From Astragalus membranaceus (lineage: Eukaryota > Streptophyta > Magnoliopsida > Fabales > Fabaceae), in assembly GCA_039519185.1 (NCBI GenBank), contig CM076847.1, positions 47,313,708 to 47,377,707 of the forward strand: a stretch of 64,000 nucleotides of DNA. Reading direction: 5' to 3'. Shown piece by piece: positions 11,882 to 24,860 of the stretch. Within the stretch, counting starts at the first letter, position 1, and every line of letters begins with the position of its first letter. The translations under genes were made by a program, and so were the position numbers. The notes under the pieces are model-generated. The model made no database searches and was not told the origin of the DNA. It saw only the letters and a program-made list of their open reading frames with translations.

Positions 11882-14122
11882 TCAGGCATAATACTTCTTC
11901 ACTTGATCGGAATTGACTGGGTTCCTTAAATCCTCTCCGTCCATGTTCGTGAGTATCAGTGCTCCTCCAGAAAAGGCTTTCTTGACCACATACGGGCCGT
12001 CATAAGTGGGTGTCCATTTCCCTCGGGGATCAGTCTGGATGGGCAAGATCTTCTTAAGCACCAAATCTCCCTGCTTGAATTCACGGTGCCGGACTTTCTT
12101 GTCAAAAGCTGTTCTCATTCTCTGTTGGTACAACTGCCCATGACACAAAGCTGCAATTCTTTTTTCCTCAATGAGGTTTAGCTGATCTAGACGAGCCTGC
12201 ACCCACTCTGCTTCTTCCAGTTTAGCTTCCATGAGTACCCGTAGGGATGGTATCTCAACCTCGATTGGGAGGACCGCCTCTGACCCGTATACCAGGGAGA
12301 AAGGAGTTGCCCCAGTTGAGGTACGCACTGAAGTACGATAGCCATGCAAAGCAAAGGGAAGCATTTCATGCCAATCCTTGTATGTGACCACCATTTTTTG
12401 CACAATCTTTTTGATGTTCTTGTTAGCTGCCTCCACTGCTCCATTCATCTTGGGCCGATAGGGGGAAGAATTATGATGCTGAATTTTGAACTCTGCGCAC
12501 AGGTCCTTCATCATTTTGCTATTCAGATTGCTGCCGTTATCAGTGATGATCTTGTTAGGAAGACCATAACGGCAAATCAGATCCTTCTTCACAAATTTGG
12601 CAACCACTGAACTGGTTACACTGGAGTATGAGGCAGCTTCAACCCACTTCGTGAAATAGTCAATGGCGACCAAGATGAAGCGATGCCCATTTGATGCTTT
12701 GGGTTCAATGGGACCGATGACATCCATTCCCCACATTGAAAACGGCCAGGATGCAGTCAGAACATTCAATTTGGCAGGCGGTACATGAATGTGGTCAGCG
12801 TAGATTTGGCACTTGTGGCACTTTCGGACAAAGCTGTAGCAGTCACCTTCCATCTGCAACCAGTAATAGCCCGCCCTTAAAATCTGTCTAGCCATAGTAT
12901 GCGCACTGGAATGAGTTCCGAATGAGCCCTCGTGTACATCTTTCATGATTCTTTCAGCTTCTTCTTTAGCAACACACCTTAAGAGGACCATGTCATAATT
13001 CCTTTTGTAGAGAACCTCACCGCTGAGGAAGAAATTCCTTGACAGTCGCCGAAGAGTTCTCTTGTCATTTTCAGATGCCCCAGGAGGGTATTCTCTGCTG
13101 ATGATGTACCGTTTGATATCATGATACCAAGGCTTGTCATCCGGCTCTTCATCTATGGCAGTGCAGTAGTGATGCGCAGGTAGACTCTGGTACTGGATTG
13201 TGACATGAGTCAAGCTTTTATCACAATTGATATTGAACATGGATGATAAAGTTGCCAATGCATCAGCCAGCTGGTTTTCGCTTCGAGGGATGTGTTTGAA
13301 AGTGATTTCGTCAAAAGACTCCATCAACTCTTGCACATAAACACAATAAGGAATCAGTTTGGGATCTCTGGTCTCCCAATCGCCTCTTACTTGATGAATA
13401 ACCAGGGCTGAATCTCCATACACATCTAGCCTTTTAACTTTCCATTCTAGGGCTGCTTGAATACCCAAGATGCACGCTTCATAATCTGCTATGTTGTTTG
13501 TGACATAGAAGCTCAACCTTGCAGTGACAGGAACGAAGCGATTGTCAGGACATATTAACACAGCACCTGCCCCATGCCCCCATACATTTGACGCACCGTC
13601 GAAGATCATTCCCCACCTTTCACTTTCTTGGGACTTCCCCTCATCAAACAGTGCCATGATATCTTCATCAGGAAAATCATGCTGCATTGGTTGGTAGTCT
13701 GGAATCGGCTGACATGCCAAATACTCAGCAAGTGCACTACCTTTAACGGCTTTTTGTGTGATATACAGGATATCGTATTCTGATAATTGCATCTGCCAAC
13801 GGGCAATTCGTCCTGTAAGAGCTGGCTTCTCAAATATGTACTTGATTGGATCCGTTTTTGACACCAACCAAGTGGTGTGACTCAGCATGTACTGCCTTAA
13901 ACGGTGAGCAGCCCAAACTAGAGCACAACAAGTCTTTTCCAGCATAGAATATCTTGTCTCACAATCGGTGAACCTTTTGCTAAGATAGTATATGGCATGC
14001 TCCTTTTTCCCGGATTCATCATGCTGCCCCAACACACAGCCCATTGAATTATCTAGCACTGTAAGGTATAAGATGAGAGGTCTGCCTGACACAGGTGGCA
14101 TTAAGACTGGTGGATTCCGCAA
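11882..14122 (-). pseudogene. Ogre pol, C-terminal part: RNase H, archaeal-type RNase H, integrase
   Basis: An open stretch of about 746 codons in frame with the RT segment upstream but separated from it by a TAA at 14123-14125. The first ~150 residues are the RT-linked RNase H (YSMLEKTCCALVWAAHRLRQ). Residues about 170-300 are a second, archaeal-type RNase H (IFDGASN, YGDSALVIHQ, RSENQLADALA), diagnostic of the Tat lineage. An HHCC zinc domain follows (CHKCQIYAD), then the integrase core with MDVIGPI, ITDNGSN and the glutamate in NGAVEAAN. It ends naturally with VKKYYA and a stop at 11882. Catalytic residues look preserved; the segment is disabled by upstream stops. Confidence 0.93.
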
Positions 14123-15285
14123 TTACACCTTGATTTTCTCAAAGGCAGCTTGACACTGGTCATTCCACTTCAACTCTTGATTTTTACACAGCAGTTTGAA
14201 GATCGGCTCACAAGTAGCAGTCAACTGGAAGATGAATCGGGAGATGTAATTCAACCTTCCGAGGAAACCACAGACTTCTTTCTCTGTTTTGGGCACCGGC
14301 ATCTCGAGGATGGCTTTTACTTTGTCTGGATCCACCTCGATTCCCTTCTGGCTGACAATGAAGCCTAACAACTTCCCTGATCTCACCCCGAACGTGCACT
14401 TGGCCAGGTTTAACTTGAGTTTATATTTCCTCAATCGTTCAAAGAGCTTCTGCAGATTGACAATATGCTCCTCGTCGGTTTTAGATTTTTCGATCATGTC
14501 ATCCACATAAACCTCAATCTCCTTATGCATCATGTCGTGAAACAGCGTGACCATGGCTCTTTGGTAGGTTGCACCAGCGTTCTTTAACCCGAATGGCATG
14601 ACCTTGTAACAGAACGTTCCCCAAAGCGTTATGAAAGTTGTCTTTTCCATATATTCGGGGTCCATCTTGACCTGATTATATCCCGAATATCCATCCATGA
14701 AGGAGAATAACGAGTGTTGAGCTGTACTATCCACCAAGACATCAATGTGGGGCAAAGGAAAATCGTCTTTAGGACTAGCACGATTCAGATCTCGGTAGTC
14801 AACGCACATTCTGACCTTCCCGTCCATCTTCGGAACCGGGACAATATTGGCAACCCACTGTGGGTATTTGGCCACCGCTAGGAATCCGGCGTCAAACTGC
14901 TTTTTTACCTCATCCCTAATCTTTAGGGACATCTCAGGCTTCATCCTTCTAAGTTTCTACTTCACAGGCGGGCATTCAGGTTTGACTGGCAACTTATGCA
15001 TCACAATGTCAGTATCCAACCCAGGCATATCTTGGTAGGACCATGCAAACACATCCATATAATCGTGCAACAGCTGAACCAACTTCATGCGATCCTCGTC
15101 ATTCATGGCGGTACCCACTTTGACCTCTTTCTTGCTCTCAGCTGTACCCAAGTTGATCACTTCAGTAGATTCTCCGTGTGGCTGAATTACCCTTTCTTCC
15201 TATTTCATTAACCTGGAGGAGCTTCCCAGTCTTCCTCAACATCCCCCTCAGCTTGATTAATAGGGTGATCAAAGTCAAAATATGG
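14123..15285 (-). pseudogene. Ogre pol, reverse transcriptase segment with stops
   Basis: The second pol exon appears to start near 15285, after a plausible splice acceptor (CAACAG). It runs through an acidic linker, the conserved DVFAWSYQDMPGLD pre-RT block (about 15020-15060) and the RT with MCVDYRDLN, DGYSGYNQ, FGLKNAGATYQ and the catalytic YVDD (about 14507-14518). Breaks: a small frameshift near 15215, TAG at 15201-15203, TAG at 14957-14959 and TAA at 14123-14125. The latter three sit where glutamine, glutamine and tyrosine codons would be expected, so they look like point decay. Confidence 0.88.
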
Positions 15286-15596
15286 ACTGTTGCACTGTTA
15301 TTTTGGGAGACAATTGTTGTGGATCTGCATTTTGCCGAAGCGAAAAAGCAGAATGAAAGGCGAGACAAGCAAGCAAACAATAATAAAGCGAGGAAAAGAC
15401 ACATGAAATGAAAAGGATTGATTTTTATTGATTGAAATTCAAAACCAACGATTTTATTAATGATGATGATTCTGAAAATAAAAACATGCTCGCCCCTAAC
15501 AACTTGTCCTATGGCCTTGGGCAGAGCCACAGGGTTGCATTACAAATGATTACTTTAAATTAAAAGTCACAGGAAGATCAGCAGCCTTCCAATTCT
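15286..15596 (-). other. Probable Ogre intron between protease and RT
   Basis: About 300 bases between the end of the protease frame and the acidic linker before RT lack coding similarity and carry stops in all frames. Ogre elements are known to have an intron here that is spliced to make the pol fusion. The acceptor candidate is CAACAG next to 15285; the donor was not fixed by eye and lies somewhere near 15550-15620. Confidence 0.5.
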
Positions 15597-16733
15597 TTAA
15601 TTTTTCACTGGCACCGCAGCGTCGAACCAAACTTGCACCACCCTCTTCAGACTCAACCATCCTTGATGACAGCAACTTTGATTGGGATCCAACAAACCAA
15701 CACTCACAAAACTTTGACCGATGTCGCAAATTGGAATCCTCTGGGGCCATGGATCCTGGCCTTTGGACTTGGCCAACCATTTGCCCCTTCGTTCATCTGC
15801 CATTTTTCTTCTTTCTTCCTCACTTGGGGTGTATCCCAGCCCGCAACGGTCCTTGTTTTCCTTCAGCTGAATGGGAGCTAGAATTCCCAGACCAAACTTT
15901 CCCAAGCCAGAACCAACCTTATATCCTTGGGCTAACATGATCTTAGCAACCATCTCCTCCTCCTTGGTCCTCTCAAATACTACATTGGCGATCTCCAAAG
16001 ACTGAAAGGCTGTTTCCAAAGACTCTTCGGCAGCTTCCACATATTTGAACTCTGACGGCTTATTAACCAGAGTCTCTTCCTCACCAAATACTACCACGAC
16101 CTGGCCGTCAACCACGAATTTGACCCGCTGGTGTAAAGAAGAAGGGATTGCTCCAGTCATATGGATCCATGGCCGGCCCAGCAAACAACCGTATGAGGAC
16201 GTAATATCCATGATTTGGAAATTGATGTAGAAAACTTCGGGACCAATCTGGATGGGAAATTCCATTTCCCCCAGAACTTCCTTTTTGGACCCATCAAAGG
16301 CCCGCACCAGTGTCGAACTCGGCTTCATGTAGGAGCAATCAACGTCTAACTTATCCATAGTTGACTTCGGCATCACGTTCAATGAAGACCCATTGTCAAT
16401 TAGTACTCTGGCCAGCACATAGTCTCCACACTTTACCGAGATGTGCAGAGCTTGATTGTGTTCTTTTCCGCTTGAAGGAAACTCATCATCGACAAATGTT
16501 AGGTGATTTGCAGCCACTATATTCCCCACAATCCCATCAAACTGATTCACTGTGATATCCTCTGCAACATGAGCCTCGTTGAGCACTTTCATCAAAGCTG
16601 TTCTGTGTGCTTCCGAGCTAAGCAACAATGATAGCATGGATATCTTGGATGGAGTTTGCTTAAACTGATCAACCACTCGATAATCACTCTGCCAGACGAT
16701 CTTCAAGAATTCATCTGCTTCTTTTTCCGTCAC
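15597..16733 (-). pseudogene. Ogre protease region with G-patch-like tail
   Basis: An open frame of 378 codons. An aspartic protease motif LIDNGSSLNV lies at residues 111-120 and the flap-partner segment GCLLGRPWIH near residue 185. A glycine-rich G-patch-like segment (GSGLGKFGLG, then CGLGYTP) is at about 265-300, as found after the Ogre protease. The usual zinc-binding segment of gag that precedes it seems deleted: the frame changes around 16735-16745. The ATG at 16733 is simply the first in the frame and is unlikely to be a real start, because this is part of a longer gag-pol product. Confidence 0.85.
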
Positions 16734-16857
16734 TTTCTCTTGAGCCGAGTGTTGATCAAGTTCTTGGAAGTCAAGTGATCAAACAATTCAGTGTATGTCA
16801 TTGGTATTGGATCAAAACTGGTCCGTTTCTTGTACTGATAACCCTGAGCCCTGTGAC
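16734..16857 (-). pseudogene. Ogre gag remnant below the nested LTR
   Basis: Minus-strand translation from 16857 gives a short gag-like piece containing FDPIPMTYTELFDHL, typical of the Ogre gag C-terminal half. It reaches a stop or frame change near 16740. It continues the gag sequence that stops at 19903 on the other side of the solo LTR. Confidence 0.65.
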
Positions 16858-19800
16858 TGTAACACCCCGGTATTTCTTTAACAAAGAAACACCTAAATAT
16901 ACAATTTGGTATAAATCAGAGTACAAAAATTCCTGTTCAGATACACATCTTTACAAGAAACAGCGGAAACTAATAAATAAAATAATACAAGCTCGAGTCA
17001 TACGACCGAATACAGATACAACTACAGAAGAACAAGGACAACTATAAAGGAATAAATCTTCGATCTTCTCCTCGAACCTGATAACCAACTGTGTCGCCAG
17101 CTGTCCTTATAACCTGTTCTCTGTAAAAACAACAAATATGGATTGGGTGAGACAACTTGTCTCAGTGAGTCCTACCGTGCCCCCTCACCGACACTCGGTT
17201 CAATATTAAACCGTTAACAATCATATTGATAACGAACATGTTACAGCGAATTGTTGATCGTGAACCTTGCCACAAATCTCAACAAGTCGAGTCCAATCAA
17301 ACAAGTCTTTATGTTTTATGAGGGACAGCCGGTTGTGAATAACCACGAATACCGGAGATTATATTTGTTGATTAGTGTAAACCGACGGCGAAACTCCACT
17401 CATCCCGGCACACAATCATATAATTAATTTGTTTAGTGTAATCCGACGGCGACACCCCGCTCATCCCGGCACACTAATACCTTGTTATTCAATTGTTTAG
17501 TATAATCCGACGGCGAAACCCCGCTCATCCCGGAAACCCGTGAGTTGACCACGCCAAAACACATACAGGGCCTAGATAAGGGGTCATGACTACCCTCTCT
17601 AGTATACTACTTGTCAGGTCGTCACCCAACGAACGATATATACGACAATACATATCAACGATCACCAAAGGATCAAACATAAGCTTATGATAATTATTCC
17701 ATTTCATTTCATAGTCCGTTTATGAAGAGTTCTATTAACTTCCAGAATTATAATCAATTCCAGGTCTTATATCCGTATATAAGTTCAGCCCGACCATTAC
17801 TCGGTGTGCTCACACGTAATCTTGGGTTTTCGTTCTCGACCAAATAGGTTTCAAGACTCTTTTTCAAAAATATAGTTTGAACGTTTTGAAATTATGTTTT
17901 CAATAGATTGGTAGCATTAAAATAGTTTGAGGAAGGGATTAGGAAAGGTTCGGGATTGAACGGAGCGTTGAAACGAGAAAAACGGAATCACGCATCAGAA
18001 TGAACAGTGGCGCGCGGCGCGCGACTCGTGCGCGAGTTACGCGCCAGTTGACAGAACCAATTTATAGAATGGCGCGCGGCGCCCGACTCATGCGCGAGTT
18101 ACGCGCCAGTGGACAGAACCACCAGTCTGATGCCCAACTCGCAATTTTCTCACTTTCGTTCTCCGTTCGCTCTCGATTCGATTCCTAATTTCCGTTCCAC
18201 CTGAAACCCAGAAAATTGGCAATATACCAGAGTACATTTCACATGCAAAATCGTTGTCCAAAAATCATTTCAATTCGCTTATGATTTTCAAAACCGTAAA
18301 ATGTCAATTTTTCCAAAACTCGGAATTTGTTTCAAAAACCTTAAAGACTCGGTTTCCAGTAAAATTTCAGAATATACCAAAGGTTCAAAACATTCAATTT
18401 ATTCCCCTAATCGTGAGTAGAACTCACCCGGTTGACGATCCCCGAGTAGTCGCGTCCTCGCTCGAATTACCGAACCAATAGCCACTCGAACGGTTCCCGA
18501 ATCACGAACACGATCCGAAGGCTTCCGCATCTGAATTCAGTAACCGACATCACCCTTGATACTGACTTCCTTCCGGTGACTGGAATTGGTGTTTCTCGAC
18601 ACTTTGACGATTCGACCCCGGATCCGTCAATTCAACATTTCCAGCTTTATTTCTGTTTTCCCCAGCATCTGGATTCAGTTTTGCAACAAGCATAACTTGG
18701 TCAATTCGTGACCAAAACTATCCAAACAAGTGCTCAATGTGAAGATACTTTCGTCTACTTTCTGATGGAAGAAGTTTCACGCGCATGCATCCAGTAGATT
18801 GAGAGATATCACCGAAACTATGTGACTGGTCCAGGACAATGTTTGATTCTGAAACCGAAACTTGTGAACAGGATATCTCTCTCATTTCTCCATACAATCA
18901 TACGGTTCTTGTGCCCAAAATGAAGAGATTTTTGTCTACTTTCCAGAGAAACAAGAATCGTGATCATAGGAGTTGTGTGCTGGAAGATACAAATAAAACA
19001 CTGGGAGTAGTGCATACGGGTTTTACCCAGAAATTTGATGAGCTTGAATTCATCAACCTCAACTCTTGTAACTACGAATTTGGGCTTCCATTCACTGAAC
19101 CAGCAGTAACCCTCCATTTTTATCAGTGGAAACTGCAACTGGATTTGCCACAAACTCCCTTTAAATTCGCAAATGCAAGATATATATACTTCTACTTGGA
19201 ATGCCGAATTTCAGCTAATCAAGAGCATGCAACAAGATTGAACTTCAGAATTTCATCCCCTTCACCATGATAGCTTCAATCCGAAAATGGACAAGGAGAT
19301 TGGGGAAGAATCAGGTTCCGATAATAGGCTTAATGGAATCAGAATGGAAAATAGAGTGAAGAAGAAGCAAGAACACTCACATGCAATTGAGATTGAGAAT
19401 TCTCCCTCCATCTTCTTCCCCCTAGCTCACGACCTCTCCCTCTCCTTTCTTCTATTCTATTTCAGTTTTTAGTTTTCTGAAAGTTGTTGAAAGTGTGAGG
19501 GAATGGGTGAAATCAGCAATTAAATGGCTGAGGAGGGTTTAAATGGGAGTGAAATGTCCAAAATGACCTTGGTTCTATAATCCTCATTTTAGAATCCATT
19601 AAGTACTCACCAAACCGCTCGACTCATGAATGTAAATACCATTTTCATGATCGTATCATGACTAGGATCCGGTTATTATATCGTTGGGTGATTCATCTTC
19701 GATGTGAGGTAAAAATGACGATTTTACCCTTCAACTGAATTGTTCATTAAATTTATGACCAAGCCGCAATTAAATGCAGAGCAGGATTTTCTTGGGACTT

Positions 19801-19902
19801 TTCCTCGACTATACCTCGCCGAGACACGAACAATTATTCCCACAAATAATTAATCGGTCTTAGGCTTCATAGATCGAGTCCTTAAAAATTAGGGATGTTA
19901 CA
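16858..19902 (-). mobile_element. Solo LTR, Tekay/Del-like, nested in Ogre gag
   Basis: 3045 bp with borders TGTAACACCCC and GGGATGTTACA and an exact GTGAC duplication (16853-16857, 19903-19907). No gag/pol inside. It contains three copies of a block with CCGACGGCGAAAC and CTCATCCCGG spaced 61-64 bp (starting 17375, 17436, 17500). It also holds two copies of a GC-rich block with GGCGCGCGGCGC and GCGCGAGTTACGCGCC (about 18007-18117). Size and TGTAAC...GTTACA termini fit Tekay-lineage LTRs. Minus orientation is guessed from the GGGGTGTTACA-like end; it could be plus. Confidence 0.85.
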
Positions 19903-21268
19903 GTGACTGTCACTGCCTTGCTGGTATGGCACAGGAGCAGAAAATGGAACAGTTTGTGGTGGAGGGGTACCAAAGGATGAACTTCCTCCCGAGATTACAT
20001 TTGTTTCCCCTTCCGTCTTCTTCGGGAAATGGGAGTGAGGCTTCTTCTGATTGCTTGAACCACCAGAGCTTCCTGCATTACTGAGGTGATTCGAAATCTT
20101 CCCACTTCGGAGACCATGCTCAAGTCTTTCCCCGAAGACTATCATATCGGAGAAGCTAGTTGAAACACTTGTAATCAGCCGGTCATAGTAAATTGCTGGC
20201 AGAGTTTCCAAGAACGTGTACACCATTTCTTTTTCAGTCAAAGGAGGTTGGACCTGGGCGGCTAGGCTTCGCCATTTCTGGGCATATTCTTTGCAATTGC
20301 GACCTGTCCGGAGCCATGTCCATGTTATACTTATATTGTCTCATGAATGCTTCGCACAAATCTTTCCAACAACGAATTTCAGAGGATTGCAGTTTCATGT
20401 ACCAATCTAGAGGAGCTCCAGCCAAACTATTTTGAAAGCAGTAAATCAGCAGTTTGTTATCATTGGCGTAAGGACCCATTTTTCGGACAAACATCGTAAC
20501 ATGGCTCTCCGGACAGCCTGTTCCTCTGTATTTGTCCACTTCGGGAGCTTTGAACTTTGGTGGCAAAACCAAATCTGGGACTAAACACAGCTCACGAGCT
20601 TCCTTGGCTCTGACACCAACACCCTCCATTGCCTTTACTCTTTCTTCAAGTGCACGAATCGGGTCATTTGGTTGTGATCCCTCAAACATATGTCCTTGGG
20701 GGTGACTCCCCATACTGTAATAATACCCTCCAGGCTGAGGAACATTGTGAGGGTGTGCTGCAAGCCCCGGAGTAGGACTGAGCACAGCATGAGGACTAGG
20801 AGTTTGGATCTGCGGTCCTCCGGCAGCTCCCCCGGACACGGCGACAGTGACCTGATTAGGCGCAACCATACTGACGGGGATAGGTCCAACAGTTCGCGGC
20901 ATGTACCCAGCAGGCATACCCCAAGGATATCTTTGTGAAGTGTATTGATTCGACCCATTCATTCCTGAAGCAAAGACGGGATGACTGACCCCGGATCCCG
21001 GAGGAACTGTGGCTGATATTGGAGGAGGAACGAAAGAAGTGACACCATCTGGACCCACGACGGCGACACCTTGAGCAGCTGTCCCACTCTTTAAACTTTG
21101 CAGCATGACCATCATCTCATGCACCTGGGCCTCCATTGCCCCAACCTTATCCTTAAGCACTTGGTTCTCCTGAGCCCGCTGCTTAGGATTCAGAATTTGT
21201 ACGCCCAAATCTTCATGTTCTGGATTACTTTCAGTTTCAACCTCTGGATGCCCTTGAGGATCAGCCAT
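19903..21268 (-). pseudogene. Ogre gag, frameshifted
   Basis: Starts at the ATG at 21268 (MADPQGHPEVE). A short coiled-coil-like part lies at about residues 28-65, a Pro/Gly-rich linker at 80-200, then the capsid-like retrotransposon gag domain (KAPEVDKYRG at about 245, LAGAPLDWYMKL at about 290). A one-base loss near 20292 moves the frame; gag continues in another frame (TEKEMVYTFLETLPA) to 19903, where the solo LTR interrupts it. Ends in a Ser/Gly/Gln-rich stretch. The protein would form the particle; this copy cannot make it intact. Confidence 0.88.
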
Positions 21269-21643
21269 CAGCTTTGCTTGTAATCGGGTGAAGTATCGGT
21301 GGCGGAGAACCAGCTTGCCTCTCGTTTATGTTGGTAGAACATTTTTATTAAGTGAAGGAGCAAATTAATGAATGCAATGCGTGCAATGCAGATGAGTGTT
21401 AGTTTTAGTTTGTCTTATGCCGTGAACCCCAACGTGTCATATCTTGCCATAGATTTAACAGTGAACTTTGATTTGTTTAGAACATAACAAGAGTGGAGTC
21501 AACAAATGAAACAAACACGCCCCATACATTCAAATTCAAACAAGGACTTCAATTCTTACATTTCAAAAAGTAAAATCCTCAAATGGAAATAAAGGTCCCT
21601 CTAGGAAGATAAAGTACAATAAACGGAAATTACAAACAAAAGC
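21269..21643 (-). other. Ogre spacer between ORF1 and gag
   Basis: About 375 bases without coding similarity. It includes GTGCAATGCAGATG-type ATGC-rich words near 21370-21390 and AT-rich sequence. In Ogre, ORF1 and gag are separate frames with a non-coding gap of this sort. Confidence 0.6.
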
Positions 21644-23715
21644 TCAACTACATAGAGCCTTGAAAACTTCAGTTCTTTTCCTCTTGCTGCCTGTGGGGAC
21701 TCTCCCAGTTTTCACCCTGACTTCTTCAACCAAGGCCCTGCAGAACTCCACAAATTTGTAGACTGCTGGCGGAGTGTTGAAAGGAGACATCTCACACTCG
21801 GCCTTTCCTAGCTTCTTAGGCACACCTGAGAGAGTTTGGCTGGCCAACTCTGCAAGCTCAGAGAATCTAACTTTCCAATGCTGAATTTCATCTTTCAGCT
21901 CTATGATGACTGCCTGTTCCTCAATTCTGCCAAGGAGTTCAACAAAGCGGCGCTCCCAATACCGACTTTCATCTTTCACCTGCCTGTATGCATCGCTGAT
22001 GTGCCAAAGCTTTCTTTTCAATTCGTCAGAAATCTCTCGCTCGTGTCCTAGAGCTTGCTTATACTCTTTGAGGATGCTTTCCACTGAATCTCTTTCTTGC
22101 ACCACACTGCTCAATTTGCTCTCCCACTCGGCTTGTAGCAAGCGGGACTCTCTTTTTGACTTGGCGAGCTGACTCCTCGTAGTCCTCTCTTCCATCTTTG
22201 TTTTTTCATACAGATCTCTCCATTGACCGACTTCTTCAATTGCCCTTTTCCCTTTCTCCTTCTGTCTCTTGATTTCTTCTTTGGCCGCTTGCAGATACTT
22301 TTGAGCTTCTACTTTTTCCTTCTCCTCTTCTTTGAGTTTCTTGTCAAACTTCTCAATAATAGCAGATTTGGAAGCATTATCTTCTTTCAATCTCTGGTTG
22401 CTCTGAGTTAACTTCTCTATCTCAGCTTGCAGGTATTTCTTCTCCTCCTCTGCTTTCATCAGGGCTAACTTGACATCCCCTAGTTCTTCAACAACCGGAG
22501 TACTAGAGTTTATCATCTCTCTCTCATTTTGCAATACCTTCTGATATGGCAGCTGGACACTCTAAATCCTCTCCTCAAGCCACCGAGCAAAAGTGATTCC
22601 CTTAGTCTTCTAAGAGATCTCTGCTTTTCCATAGCGAGTCACCATACCCCAAGCTTGCAAAACTTTTCTCATCAAACTGGCATCTTTTGCCCTCCCTCAT
22701 AGATGTAAAACGAGGATACCATTTCTTCAGTAGGCGCACTTCTCTTAGGGTATCCTAATTGTCTCAGAGTCAAAGAGGGATTGTAGTTAATGCAACCCTT
22801 AGTGCCCATCAGTGGGACATTTTGAAAACCACCACAGCGGAAAACTATCTCAGGCCTATCTTCCCAGCAAGATGGGAGATACCAACGAATCGAGTGCTCA
22901 TCTAGACTTCCTAGAAACTGAATCCACTCCTGGATGTTCATGACTCGCACTTCACAGGTGATAGCATAATCAATCAACTTCTCTACTCGTACTGGATTAG
23001 TGTAGACATGAATCAGAAGCCAGGCATACAATAAGTGAGAGGAGCAAGAGATTTTCTTTCTTTTCAGTTCGCAGTGATGAGTGAAAGCTGAATAAGTGTC
23101 AGCAAGAATTGTAGGGATTGGATTGATCGGATTCTTCTCATTCCGGGAAGCTAAGAAGATCCCGATGACAGTCACATCCACGAACCGCTCAATCTGTGGA
23201 AAGAGGACAAGTACGAAGATTGTCAGTGCCAAGATTTGCTTGAAAACAACCCAGTTTTTATTTTTGGCATGCACATCCATCAGACTCTCGAGATAACTCT
23301 GTGGGAAACCCATCACCTGGTTCTTCTTCTGCTTCTGGAGTCTCAGGTCTTCTACCTTCATTTGCAACAGGGCGGCAAATTTCTCGTCCGTGTAGTATTG
23401 CTCTTGATATCGGTAGGGAACGGCTTCTGTCCGAGGGAAACCCAAAATCTGATGGTATTCTTCCAACGTGGGAGTCAATTGGAAGTTTCTGAAAAGAAAG
23501 CATCTGATCCCGGAGTCATAAAATCTGCTTAGAGCCACGATTGCTTCGGTCTGCACCTCTAGTGTCAACATCTTCCGGAGATTCCCGTAAGAACTGTCAA
23601 ATGATCCTCTTTCGATAGGTCCCAACAGGTCAGCACATTTTTTCAGACTGGCAACCTCAACCTTACTTACAACCGGATATCTCGGGGGGTGCACTGTCTC
23701 ACTTCTTGATTCCAT
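21644..23715 (-). pseudogene. Ogre ORF1 (extra ORF upstream of gag), broken
   Basis: Begins at the ATG at 23715 (MESRSETVHPP); the open frame upstream of it is 5' UTR. The first ~345 codons (to 22672) form a globular domain with LLGPIERGSFDSSYG, FRNFQLTPTLEEYHQILGF and RWYLPSCWEDRPE segments, like the uncharacterised domain seen in many legume proteins and in Ogre ORF1. A frameshift at about 22690 and two stops (near 22610 and 22563) follow. Then a long charged coiled coil runs from about 22534 to 21850, with a basic C-terminal tail (GSKRKRTEVF). The function of ORF1 in Ogre is unknown. Confidence 0.8.
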
Positions 23716-24860
23716 ATTGTACCTATGGCAAGATTCTTTGTCACTTTGGGATTCTCGGCAAACAAACTTTGATGAAATGCAAGGATGCATGCATGAGCTG
23801 TAAAAGCTTATGTTGGATGCAATGCGAGGATGCATGCAAAATGATGATGATGGTGTTTTATGCATATGCAGATTAGGGCAAAACCTTTATTGGCATTAGT
23901 TCAAGTTTTTTTTCTTTTTTTTTTGAAAAATGCGGGCCGTACGTGGTTTCATATGGACCAAGTAAGAGAAAGGCTACAACGGCAGCTCGTTCTCTCTTTT
24001 TTTTGAAAATAGTGGGCCATATGTCACTTCGTACGGACCGGCAGAAGAAAGGCTACAACGGCAGCTCTTTCTCTACTTTTTATTTGAAAAACCTCCTACT
24101 CTTTTTTGAAAACATGTCTATATTACCATGCAACACACAATTTGGTATGCCCCTTGTGTCCTACGAAGGTGGGGACCTAAGTTCTAGGACAACTCAAATG
24201 TTCCTCCCATGTGGGTTCTAGTCACTTCCTCACCAGGTTACCAGAGCTAATTCTCTTTCACAATAGCACCCACAACGATGGAACGCCATCTGGTGTGAGG
24301 CATCATGAAAGAGCATACTCTGGCTGAAACTTTCGTGAGAGTCAGAAGGACAACGGTCCAATTGCCAATCACTACTCGTTTCCACTCTCCTAAGTTTTGT
24401 CAGACCATGGGTTTTAGGCCCCTCTCAAAGCATAGTAAGCATAAGGTGTGAGTGTGTGCAGCAAGGGCATACCGCCTAAAACTACCCACATATACCCCAC
24501 CTACAAAGGAAAACCCAGAACAGTCCAAACAATAGCAGGCAATAACATGTCGTCTACCCTAGGGTTCAATATCACAATACCAATAATCCAACCTAGGTTT
24601 CAGCAACAGTCATATGCACTGCTTACCTCAAGAAAGGGAGCGGAGAAGAAGGGATCATAATAGAATGGGAGGAAATGCATGTTTTTACCTTAAGAAAGGG
24701 AGCAGAGAATAGGGGACATGGGAATTGAGGAATGCATGAACACGGCATTGTGAACAAATAGAAAAGGAGTAAAACAAAGCTTTCAACTCAATTAATTTTA
24801 AAACCACACATCAAAGTTAACTAGGCGTGACCCTCGTCTTTTTTTTTAAAAAAAATGGTC
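23716..24860 (-). other. Ogre 5' UTR
   Basis: Non-coding leader between primer site and ORF1. It holds a two-copy direct repeat (about 23935-24010 and 24011-24080) containing GGCTACAACGGCAGCTC, an ATGCATG-rich island (23780-23870) and a short duplication of AAGAAAGGGAGC (24633 and 24694). No additional ORF recognised. Confidence 0.6.

Noticed and set aside
14150..15211. Several plus-strand ORFs opposite the Ogre RT
   Set aside because: Shadows of the minus-strand pol reading frame.
18839..19270. 143-codon ORF in the nested solo LTR
   Set aside because: No recognisable domain, overlapped by an antisense ORF of similar length, inside a solo LTR.
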